From contig NW_003120553.1 of the NCBI RefSeq assembly GCF_000003605.2, positions 1-64,000 on the forward strand: 64,000 nucleotides of DNA, given 5' to 3'. The notes under the pieces are model-generated. The model worked only from the letters and a program-made list of their open reading frames with translations, did not search any database and was not told where the DNA came from. Positions 26,061 through 38,600 of this stretch are shown here, piece by piece. Each line of letters opens with the position of its first letter. Positions within the stretch are counted from its first letter, which is position 1. The position numbers were made by a program, and so were the translations under genes. This stretch comes from Saccoglossus kowalevskii. Lineage: Eukaryota; Hemichordata; Enteropneusta; Harrimaniidae.

Positions 26061-29000
26061 AAGTAGGTGTTTCATACATTGTCTTTGAATCACCATGTTA
26101 TCTGTCTGCAAGTAGGTATTTTATACATTGTCTGTAAACCACCATGTCATCTGTTTATAAGTAGGTATTTTATACATTGTCTGTAAACCACCATGTCATC
26201 TGTCTGTAAGTAGGTATTTTATACATTGTCTGTAAACCGTCATGTTATCTGTCTGTATGTAGGTACTTTATACATTGTCTGTGAATCACCATGTTATCTG
26301 TCTGTAAGTAGGTATTTTATACATTGTCTGTGAACCACCATGTCATCTGTCTGTAAGGAGGTATTTTATACAGTGTCTGTGAACCACCATGTTATCTGTC
26401 TGTAAGTAAGGTATTACATACATTGTCTGTAAACCACCATGTTATCTGTCTGTAAGGAGGTATTTTATACATTGTCTGTAAACCACCATGTCATCTGTCT
26501 GTAAGTAGGTGTTTCATACATTGTCTTTGAATCACCATGCTATCTGTCTGCAAGTAGGTATTTTGTACATTGTCTGTAAACCACCATGTCATCTGTTTAT
26601 AAGTAGGTATTTTATACATTGTCTGTGAACCACCATGTCATCTGTCTGCAAGTAGGTATTTTATACATTTTCTGTAAACCACCATGTCATCTGTCTGTAA
26701 GTAGGTATTTTATACATTGTCTGTAAACCGTCATGTTATCTGTCTGTAAGAAAGGTATTTCATACATTGTCTGTAAACCACCATGTTATCTGTCTGTAAG
26801 TAGGTATTTTATACATTGTCTGTAAACCACCATGTCATCTGTTTGTAAGTAGGTGTTTCATACATTGTCTTTGAATCACCATATTATCTGTCTGCAAGTA
26901 GGTATTTTATACAATGTCTGTAAACCACCATGTCATCTGTTTATAAGTAGGTATTTTATACATTATCTGTGAACCACTATGTTATCTGTCTGTAAGTAGG
27001 TATTTTATACATTGTCTGTGAATCACTATGTTATCTGCCTGTAAGTAGGTATTTTATACATTGTCTGTGAATCACCATGTTATCTGTCTGTAAGTAGGTA
27101 ATGTATATATTGTCGTTGAACCACCATGTCATCTGTCTGTAAGTAGGTATTTTATACATTGTCTGTGAACCACCATGTCATCTGTTTGGAAGGAGGTATT
27201 TTATAGTGTCTGTGAACCACCATGTTATCTGTCTGTAAGTAGGTATTTTACACATTGTCTGTAAACCACCATGTTATCTGTCTGTAAGGAGGTATTTTAT
27301 ACATTGTCTGTAAACCACCATGTCATCTGTCTGTAAGTAGGTATTTTATACATTGTCTGTAAACCACCATGTTATCTGTCTGTAAGTAGGTATTTTACAC
27401 ATTGTCTGTGAATCACCATGTTATCTGCCTCTAAGTAGGTATTTTATACATTATCTTTAAACCACCATGTTATCTGTCTGTAAGTAGGTATTTTATACAT
27501 TGTCTGTAAACCACCATGTTATCTGTCTGAAGTAAGGTATTTCATACATTGTCTGTAAACCACCATGTTATCTGTCTGTAAGTAGGTATTTTATACATTG
27601 TCTGTAAACCACCAAGTCATCTGTCTGTAAGTAGGTGTTTCATACATTGTCTTTGAATCACCATGTTATCTGTCTGCAAGTAGGTATTTTATACATTGTC
27701 TGTAAACCACCATGTCATCTGTTTATAAGTAGGTATTTTATACATTGTCTGTAAACCACCATGTCATCTGTCTGTAAGTAGGTATTTTATACATTGTCTG
27801 TAAACCGTCATGTTATCTGTCTGTATGTAGGTACTTTATACATTGTCTGTGAATCACCATGTTATCTGTCTGTAAGTAGGTATTTTATACATTGTCTGTG
27901 AACCACCATGTCATCTGTCTGTAAAGAGGTATTTTATACAGTGTCTGTGAACCACCATGTTATCTGTCTGTAAGTAAGGTATTACATACATTGTCTGTAA
28001 ACCACCATGTTATCTGTCTGTAAGGAGGTATTTTATACATTGTCTGTAAACCACCATGTCATCTGTCTGTAAGTAGGTGTTTCATACATTGTCTTTGAAT
28101 CACCATGCTATCTGTCTGCAAGTAGGTATTTTGTACATTGTCTGTAAACCACCATGTCATCTGTTTATAAGTAGGTATTTTATACATTGTCTGTGAACCA
28201 CCATGTCATCTGTCTGCAAGTAGGTATTTTATACATTTTCTGTAAACCACCATGTCATCTGTCTGTAAGTAGGTATTTTATACATTGTCTGTAAACCGTC
28301 ATGTTATCTGTCTGTATGTAGATACTTTATACATTGTCTGTGAACCACCATGTTATCTGTCTGTAATTAAGATATTTCATAGATTGTCTGTAAAACACCA
28401 TGTTATCTGTCTCTAAGTAGATATTTTATACATTATCTTTAAACCACCATGTTATCTGTCTGTAAGTAGGTATTTTATACATTGTCTGTAAACCACCATG
28501 TTATCTGTCTGTAAGTAAGGTATTACATACATTGTCTGTAAACCACCATGTTATCTGTCTGTAAGGAGGTATTTTATACATTGTCTGTAAACCACCATGT
28601 CATCTGTCTGTAAGTAGGTGTTTCATACATTGTCTTTGAATCACCATGCTATCTGTCTGCAAGTAGGTATTTTGTACATTGTCTGTAAACCACCATGTCA
28701 TCTGTTTATAAGTAGGTATTTTATACATTGTCTGTGAACCACCATGTCATCTGTCTGCAAGTAGGTATTTTATACATTTTCTGTAAACCACCATGTCATC
28801 TGTCTGTAAGTAGGTATTTTATACATTGTCTGTAAACCGTCATGTTATCTGTCTGTATGTAGGTACTTTATACATTGTCTGTGAACCACCATGTTGTCTG
28901 TCTGTAATTAAGATATTTCATAGATTGTCTGTAAAACACCATGTTATCTGTCTCTAAGTAGATATTTTATACATTATCTTTAAACCACCATGTTATCTGT

Positions 29001-29690
29001 CTGTAAGTAGGTATTTTATACATTGTCTGTAAACCACCATGTTATCTGTCTGTAAGTAAGGTATTTCATACATTGTCTGTAAACCACCATGTTATCTGTC
29101 TGTAAGTAGGTATTTTATACATTGTCTGTAAACCACCATGTCATCTGTCTGTGTGTAAGTGTTTCATACATTGTCTTTGAATCACCATGTTATCTGTCTG
29201 CAAGTAGGTATTTTATACATTGTCTGTAAACCACCATGTCATCTGTTTATAAGTAGGTATTTTATACATTGTCTGTAAACCACCATGTCATCTGTCTGTA
29301 AGTAGTTATTTTAAACATTGTCTGTAAACCGTCATGTTATCTGTCTGTATGTAGGTATTTTATACATTGTCTGTGAAGCACCATGTTATCTGTCTGTAAT
29401 TAAAGTATTTCATAGATTGTCTGTAAAACACCATGTTATCTGTCTCTAAGAAGATATTTTATACATTATCTTTAAACCTCCATGTTATCTGTCTGTAAGT
29501 AGGTATTTTATACATTGTCTGTAAACCACCATGTTATCTGTCTGTAAGTAAGGTATTTCATACATTGTCTGTAAACCACCATGTTATCTGTCTGTAAGTA
29601 GGTATTTTATACATTGTCTGTAAACCACAATGTCATCTGTCTGTAAGTAGGTGTTTCATACATTGTCTTTGAATCACCATGTTATCTGTC
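26060..29690 (+). repeat. B-dialect block with 1,568 and 541 bp periods
   Basis: The CATGCTATC monomer lies at 26536, 28104 and 28645, steps of 1,568 bp (32 monomers) and 541 bp (11 monomers plus two bases). About 26,060-26,740 matches 27,628-28,308; about 28,050-28,590 matches 28,590-29,130. Each unit ends with the ATTTTCTG monomer and a cassette with TAATTAAGATATTTC. Confidence 0.87.
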
Positions 29691-32600
29691 TGCAAGTCGG
29701 TATTTCATAGATTGTCTGTAAAACACCATGTTATCTGTCTCTAAGTAGATATTTTATACATTATCTTTAAACCACCATGTTATCTGTCTGTAAGTAGGTA
29801 TTTAATACATTGTCTGTAAACCACCATGTTATCTGTCTGAAGTAAGGTATTTCATACATTGTCTGTAAACCACCATGTTATCTGTCTGTAAGTAGGTATT
29901 TTATACATTGTCTGTAAACCACCATGTCATCTGTCTGTAAGTAGGTGTTTCATACATTGTCTTTGAATCACCATGTTATCTGTCTGTAAGTAGGTGTTTC
30001 ATACATTGTCTTTGAATCACCATGTTATCTGTCTGCAAGTAGGTATTTTATACATTGTCTGTAAACCACCAGGTCATCTGTTTATAAGTAGGTATTTTAT
30101 TCATTGTCTGTAAACCACCGTGTTATCTGTCTGTAAGTAGGTAGGTATTTTATACATTGTCTGTGAACCACCATGTTATCTGTCTGTAAGTAGGTGTTTT
30201 ATACATTGTCTTTGAATCACCATGTTATCTGTCTGTTAGTAGTTATTTTATACATTGTCATTGACTCACCATGTTATCTGTCTGTAAGGAGGTATTTTAT
30301 ACATAGTCTGTGAACCACCATGTTATCTGTCTGTAAGTAGGCATTTTATACATTGTCTGTAAACCACCATGTCATCTGCCTGTAAATAGGCATTTTATAC
30401 ATTGTCTGTAAACCACCATGTTATCTGTCTGTAAGTAGGTATTTTATACATTGTCTGTGAACCACCATGTCATCTGCCTGTAAATAGGCATTTTATACAT
30501 TGTCTGTAAACCACCATGTTATCTGTCTGTAAGTAGGTATTTTATACATTGTCTGTGAACCACCATGTCATCTGTCTGCAAGTAGGTATTTTATACATTG
30601 TCTGTAAACCACCATGTTATCTGTCTGAAGTAAGGTATTTCATACATTGTCTGTAAACCACCATGTTATCTGTCTGTAAGTAGGAAATTTATACATTGTC
30701 TGTAAACCACCATGTCATCTGTCTGTAAGTAGGTGTTTCATACATTGTCTTTGAATCACCATGTTATCTGTCTGTAAGTAGGTATTTTATACATTGTCTG
30801 TGAAACCACCATGCTATCTGTCTGTAAGTAGGTGTTTTATACATTGTCTTTGAATCACCATGTTATCTGTCTGTTAGTAGTTATTTTATACATTGTCATT
30901 GACTCACCATGTTATCTGTCTGTAAGGAGGTATTTTATACATAGTCTGTGAACCACCATGTTATCTGTCTGTAAGTAGGCATTTTATACATTGTCTGTAA
31001 ACCACCATGTCATCTGCCTGTAAATAGGCATTTTATACATTGTCTGTAAACCACCATGTTATCTGTCTGTAAGTAGGTATTTTATACATTGTCTGTGAAC
31101 CACCATGTCATCTGTCTGCAAGTAGGTATTTTATACATTGTCTGTAAACCACCATGTTATCTGTCTGAAGTAAGGTATTTCATACATTGTCTGTAAACCA
31201 CCATGTTATCTGTCTGTAAGTAGGAAATTTATACATTGTCTGTAAACCACCATGTCATCTGTCTGTAAGTAGGTGTTTCATACATTGTCTTTGAATCAAC
31301 ATGTTATCTGTCTGTAAGTAGGTATTTTATACATTGTCTGTGAACCACCATGTCATCTGTCTGCAAGTAGGTATTTTATACATTGTCTGTAAACCACCAT
31401 GTTATCTGTCTGAAGTAAGGTATTTCATACATTGTCTGTAAACCACCATGTTATCTGTCTGTAAGTAGGAAATTTATACATTGTCTGTAAACCACCATGT
31501 CATCTGTCTGTAAGTAGGTGTTTCATACATTGTCTTTGAATCACCATGTTATCTGTCTGTAAGTAGGTATTTTATACATTGTCTGTGAACCACCATGCTA
31601 TCTGTCTGTAATTAAGGTATTTCATAGATTGTCTGTAAAACACCATGTTATCTGTCTCTAAGTAGATATTTTATACATTATCTTTAAACCTCCATGTTAT
31701 CTGTCTGTAAGTAGGTATTTTATACATTGTCTGTAAACCGCCATGTTATCTGTCTGTAAGTAAGGTATTTCATACATTGTCTGTAAACCACCATGTTATC
31801 TGTCTGTAAGTAGGTATTTTATACATTGTCTGTAAACCACAATGTCATCTGTCTGTAAGTAGGTGTTTCATACATTGTCTTTGAATCACCATGTTATCTG
31901 TCTGCAAGTCGGTATTTCATAGATTGTCTGTAAAACACCATGTTATCTGTCTCTAAGTAGATATTTTATACATTATCTTTAAACCACCATGTTATCTGTC
32001 TGTAAGTAGGTATTTAATACATTGTCTGTAAACCACCATGTTATCTGTCTGAAGTAAGGTATTTCATACATTGTCTGTAAACCACCATGTTATCTGTCTG
32101 TAAGTAGGTATTTTATACATTGTCTGTAAACCACCATGTCATCTGTCTGTAAGTAGGTGTTTCATACATTGTCTTTGAATCACCATGTTATCTGTCTGTA
32201 AGTAGGTGTTTCATACATTGTCTTTGAATCACCATGTTATCTGTCTGCAAGTAGGTATTTTATACATTATCTGTAAACCACCAGGTCATCTGTTTATAAG
32301 TAGGTATTTTATACATTGTCTGTAAAACACCATGTTATCTGTCTGTAAGTAGGTAGGTATTTTATACATTGTCTGTGAACCACCATGTTATCTGTCTGTA
32401 AGTAGGTATTTTATACATTGTCTTTGAATCACCATGTTATCTGTCTGTTAGTAGTTATTTTATACATTGTCATTGACTCCCCATGTTATCTGTCTGTAAG
32501 GAGGTATTTTATACATTGTCTGTGAACCACCATGTTATCTGTCTGTAAGTAGGCATTTTATACATTGTCTGTAAACCACCATGTCATCTGCCTGTAAATA

Positions 32601-33000
32601 GGCATTTTATACATTGTCTGTAAACCACCATGTTATCTGTCTGTAAGTAGGTATTTTATACATTGTCTGTGAACCACCATGTCATCTGTCTGCAAGTAGG
32701 TATTTTATACATTGTCTGTAAACCACCATGTTATCTGTCTGAAGTAAGGTATTTCATACATTGTCTGTAAACCACCATGTTATCTGTCTGTAAGTATGAA
32801 ATTTATACATTGTCTGTAAACCACCATGTCATCTGTCTGTAAGTAGGTGTTTCATACATTGTCTTTGAATCACCATGTTATCTGTCTGTAAGTAGGTATT
32901 TTATACATTGTCTGTGAACCACCATGCTATCTGTCTGTAATTAAGGTATTTCATAGATTGTCTGTAAAACACCATGTTATCTGTCTCTAAGTAGATATTT
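29690..33000 (+). repeat. Mixed A/B block with GGAAATTTATAC monomers
   Basis: It begins with a CAAGTCGGTATTTCATAG junction monomer, seen again at 31,908. It holds the 53-bp units at 30139 and 32351, GTAAATAGGC monomers, GAAGTAAGG monomers and GGAAATTTATAC monomers. Local duplication is strong: the GTGTTTTATAC monomer at 30194 and 30832 marks a 638-bp step, and 30,371 and 30,475 hold a two- to three-monomer doubling. About 29,930-30,770 matches 12,881-13,640 and 60,952-61,690. Confidence 0.82.
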
Positions 33001-36000
33001 TATACATTATCTTTAAACCTCCATGTTATCTGTCTGTAAGTAAGGTATTTCATACATTGTCTGTAAACCATCATGTTATCTGTCTGTAAGTAGGTATTTT
33101 ATACATTGTCTGTAAACCACAATGTCATCTGTCTGTAAGTAGGTGTTTCATACATTGTCTTTGAATCACCATGTTATCTGTCTGCAAGTAGGTATTTTAT
33201 ACATTGTCTGTAAACCACCATGTCATCTGTTTATAAGTAGGTATTTTATACATTGTCTGTGAACCACTATGTCATCTGTCTGTAAGTAGGTATTTTATAC
33301 ATTGTCTGTGAACCACTATGTTATCTGCCTGTAAGTACGTATTTTATACATTGTCTGTGAATCACCATGTTATCTGTCTGTAAGTAGGTAATGTATATAT
33401 TGTCTGTGAACCACCATGTCATCTGTCTGTAAGTAGGTATTTTATACACTGTCTGTGAACCACCATGTCATCTGTTTGGATGGAGGTATTTTATACAGTG
33501 TCTGTGAACCACCATGTTATCTGTCTGTAAGTAGGTATTTTACACATTGTCTGTAAACCACCATGTTATCTGTCTGTAAGGAGGTATTTTATACATTGTC
33601 TGTAAACCACCATGTCATCTGTCTGTAAGTAGGTATTTTATACATTGTCTGTAAACCACCATGTTATCTGTCTGTAAGTAGGTATTTTACACATTGTCTG
33701 TGAATCACCATGTTATTTGTCTGTAAGTAGGTATTTTATACACACTCTGTGAACCACCATGTCATCTGTCTGTAAGGAGGTATTTTATAGAGTGTCTGTG
33801 AACCACCATGATATCTGTCTGTAAGTAAGGTATTATATACATTGTCTGTAAACCACCATGTTATCTGTCTGTAAGGAGGTATTTTATACATTGTCTGTAA
33901 ACCACCATGTCATCTGTCTGTAAGTAGGTATTTTATACATTGTATTTAAACCACCATGTTATCTGTCTGTAAGTAGGTACTTTATACATTGTCTGTGAAC
34001 CACCATGTTATCTGTCTTTAATTAAGGTATTTCATAGATTGTCGGTAAAACACCATGTTTTCTGTCTCTAAGTAGATATTTTATACATTATCTTTAAACC
34101 ACCATGTTATCTGTCTGTAAGTAAGGTATTTTATACATTGTCTGTGAACCACTATGTTAGCTGTTTGTAAGTAGGTATTTTATACATTGTCTGTGAACCA
34201 CCATGTTATCTGTCTGTAAGTAGGTATTTTATACATTGTCTGTGAACCACCATGTTATCTGTCTGTAAGTAGGTATTTTATACATTGTCTTTGAATCACC
34301 ATGTTATCTGTCTGTTAGTAGTTATTTTATACATTGTCATTGACTCTCCATGTTATCTGTCTGTAAGGAGGTATTTTATACATTGTCTGTGAACCACCAT
34401 GTTATCTGTCTGTAAGTAGGCATTTTATACATTGTCTGTAAACCACCATGTCATCTGCCTGTAAATAGGTATTTTATACATTGTCTGTAAACCACCATGT
34501 TATCTGTCTGTAAGTAGGTATTTTATACATTGTCTGTGAACCACCATGTCATCTGTCTGCAAGTAGGTATTTTATACATTGTCTGTAAACCACCATGTCA
34601 TCTGTCTGTAAGTAGGTATTTTATACATTGTCTGTAAACCGTCATGTTATCTGTCTGTATGTAGGTACTTTATACATTGTCTGTGAACCACCATGTTATC
34701 TGTCTGTAATTAAGGTATTTCATAGATTGTCTGTAAAACACCATGTTATCTGTCTCTAAGTAGATATTTTATACATTATCTTTAAACCACCATGTTATCT
34801 GTCTGTAAGTAGGTATTTTATACATTGTCTGTAAACCACCATGTTATCCTTCTGTAAGTAAGGTATTTCATACATTGTCTGTAAACCACCATGTTATCTG
34901 TCTGTAAGTAGGTATTTTATACATTGTCTGTAAACCACCATGTCATCTGTCTGTAAGTAGGTGTTTCATACATTGTCTTTGAATCACCATGTTATCTGTC
35001 TGCAAGTAGGTATTTTGTACATTGTCTGTAAACCACCATGTCATCTGTTTATAAGTAGGTATTTTATACATTGTCTGTAAACCACCATGTTATCTGTCTG
35101 TAAGTAGGTATTTTATACATTGTCTGTGAACCACCATGTCATCTGTCTGCAAGTAGGTATTTTATACATTGTCTGTAAACCACCATGTCATCTGTCTGTA
35201 AGTAGGTCTTTTATACATTGTCTGTAAACCGTCATGTTATCTGTCTGTATGTAGGTACTTTATACATTGTCTGTGAACCAGCATGTTATTTGTCTGTAAT
35301 TAAGGTATTTCATAGATTTTCTGTAAAACACCATGTTATCTGTCTCTAAGTAGATATGTTATACATTATCTTTAAACCACCATGTTATCTGTCTGTAAGT
35401 AGGTATTTTATACATTGTCTGTAAACCACCATGTTATCTGTCTGTAAGTAAGGTATTTCATACATTGTCTGTGAACCACCATGTCATCTGTTTGTAAGTA
35501 GGTGTTTCATACATTGTCTTTGAATCACCATGTTATCTGTCTGCAAGTAGGTATTTTATACATTGTCTGTAAACCACCATGTCATCTGTTTATAAGTAGG
35601 TATTTTATACATTATCTGTAAACCACCATGTTATCTGTCTGTAAGGAGGTATTTTATACATTGTCTGTGAACCACTATGTTATCTGTCTGTAAGTATGTA
35701 TTTTATACATTGTCTGTGAACCACTATGTTATCTGCCTGTAAGTAGGTATTTTATACATTGTCTGTGAATCACCATGTTATCTGTCTGTAAGTAGGTAAT
35801 GTATATATTGTCTGTGAACCACCATGTCATCTGTCTGTAAGTAGGTATTTTATACATTGTCTGTGAACCACCATGTCATCTGTTTGGAAGGAGGTATTTT
35901 ATACAGTGTCTGTGAACCACCATGTCATCTGTCTGTAAGTAGGTATTTTATACATTGTCTGTAAACCACCATGTTATCTGTCTGTAAGGAGGTATTTTAT

Positions 36001-38600
36001 ACATTAACTGTAAACCACCATGTCATCCGTCTGTATGTAGGTATTTTATACATTGTCTGTAAACCACCATGTTATCTGTCTGTAAGTAGGTATTTTACAC
36101 ATTGTCTGTGAATCACCATGTTATCTGTCTGTAAGTAGGTATTTTATACATTGTCTGTGAACCACCATGTCATCTGTCTGTAAGGAGGTATTTTATACAG
36201 TGTCTGTGAACCACCATGTTATCTGTCTGTAAGTAAGGTATTACATACATTGTCTGTAAACCACCATGTTATCTGTCTGTAAGGAGGTATTTTATACATT
36301 GTCTGTAAACCATAATGTCATCTGTCTGTAAGTAGGTATTTTATACATTGTATTTAAACCACCATGTTATCTGTCTGTAAGTAAGGTATTTTATACATTG
36401 TCTGTGAACCACTATGTTAGCTGTTTGTAAGTAGGTATTTTATACATTGTCTGTGAACCACCATGTTATCTGTCTGTAAGTAGGTATTTTATACATTGTC
36501 TGTGAACCACCATGTTATCTGTCTGTAAGTAGGTATTTTATACATTGTCTTTGAATCACCATGTTATCTGTCTGTTAGTAGTTATTTTATACATTGTCAT
36601 TGACTCTCCATGTTATCTGTCTGTAAGGAGGTATTTTATACATTGTCTGTGAACCACCATGTTATCTGTCTGTAAGTAGGCATTTTATACATTGTCTGTA
36701 AACCACCATGTCATCTGCCTGTAAATAGGTATTTTATACATTGTCTGTAAACCACCATGTTATATGTCTGTAAGTAGGTATTTTATACATTGTCTGTGAA
36801 CCACCATGTCATCTGTCTGCAAGTAGGTATTTTATACATTGTCTGTAAACCACCATGTCATCTGTCTGTAAGTAGGTATTTTATACATTGTCTGTAAACC
36901 GTCATGTTATCTGTCTGTATGTAGGTACTTTATACATTGTCTGTGAACCACCATGTTATCTGTCTGTAATTAAGGTATTTCATAGATTGTCTGTAAAACA
37001 CCATGTTTTCTGTCTCTAAGTAGATATTTTATACATTATCTTTAAACCACCATGTTATCTGTCTGTAAGTAGGTATTTTATACATTGTCTGTAAACCACC
37101 ATGTTATCTGTCTGTAAGTAAGATATTTCATACATTGTCTGTAAACCACCATGTTATCTGTCTGTAAGTAGGTATTTTATACATTGTCTGTAAACCACCA
37201 TGTCATCTGTCTGTAAGTAGGTGTTTCATACATTGTCTGTGAATCACCATGTTATCTGTCTGTAAGTAGGTATTTTATACATTGTCTGTGAACCACCATG
37301 TCATCTGTCTGTAAGGAGGTATTTTATACAGTGTCTGTGAACCACCATGTTATCTGTCTGTAAGTAAGGTATTACATACATTGTCTGTAAACCACCATGT
37401 TATCTGTCTGTAAGGAGGTATTTTATACATTGTCTGTAAACCATAATGTCATCTGTCTGTAAGTAGGTATTTTATACATTGTATTTAAACCACCATGTTA
37501 TCTGTCTGTAAGTAAGGTATTTTATACATTGTCTGTGAACCACTATGTTAGCTGTTTGTAAGTAGGTATTTTATACATTGTCTGTGAACCACCATGTTAT
37601 CTGTCTGTAAGTAGGTATTTTATACATTGTCTGTGAACCACCATGTTATCTGTCTGTAAGTAGGTATTTTATACATTGTCTTTGAATCACCATGTTATCT
37701 GTCTGTTAGTAGTTATTTTATACATTGTCATTGACTCTCCATGTTATCTGTCTGTAAGGAGGTATTTTATACACTGTCTGTAAACCACCATGTCATCTGT
37801 CTGTAAGTAGGTATTTTATACATTGTCTGTAAACCGTCATGTTATCTGTCTGTATGTAGGTACTTTATACATTGTCTGTGAACCAGCATGTTATTTGTCT
37901 GTAATTAAGGTATTTCATAGATTTTCTGTAAAACACCATGTTATCTGTCTCTAAGTAGATATGTTATACATTATCTTTAAACCACCATGTTATCTGTCTG
38001 TAAATAGGTATTTTATACATTGTCTGTAAACCACCATGTCATCTGTCTGTAAGTAGGTATTTTATACATTGTCTGTGAACCACCATGTTATCTGTCTGCA
38101 ATTAAGGTATTTCATAGATTGTCTGTAAAACACCATGTTTTCTGTCTCTAAGTAGATATTTTATACATTATCTTTAAACCACCATGTTATCTGTCTGTAA
38201 GTAGGTATTTTATACATTGTCTGTAAACCACCATGTTATCTGTCTGTAAGTAAGATATTTCATACATTGTCTGTAAACCACCATGTTATCTGTCTGTAAG
38301 TAGGTATTTTATACATTGTCTGTAAACCACCATGTCATCTGTCTGTAAGTAGGTGTTTCATACATTGTCTTTGAATCACCATGTTATCTGTCTGCAAGTA
38401 GGTATTTTATACATTGTCTGTAAACCACCATGTCATCTGTTTATAAGTAGGTATTTTATACATTGTCTGTAAACCACCATGTCATCTGTCTGTAAGTAGG
38501 TATTTTATACATTGTCTGTAAACCGTCATGTTATCTGTCTGTATGTAGGTACTTTATACATTGTCTGTGAACCAGCATGTTATCTGTCTGTAATTAAGGT
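33000..38600 (+). repeat. Mixed block with 2,260 and 1,131 bp periods
   Basis: TGACTCTCC occurs at 34341, 36601 and 37732, steps of 2,260 and 1,131 bp (46 and 23 monomers plus a few bases). The GTTAGCTGTTTG monomer (near 34,155, 36,418 and 37,550) repeats with nearly the same steps. Cassettes lie near 34,640, 35,230, 36,900 and 37,836. A CACACTCTG monomer at 33741 followed by TTTTATAGAGTG and CATGATATC recurs at 49807 and 61863. Confidence 0.82.
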
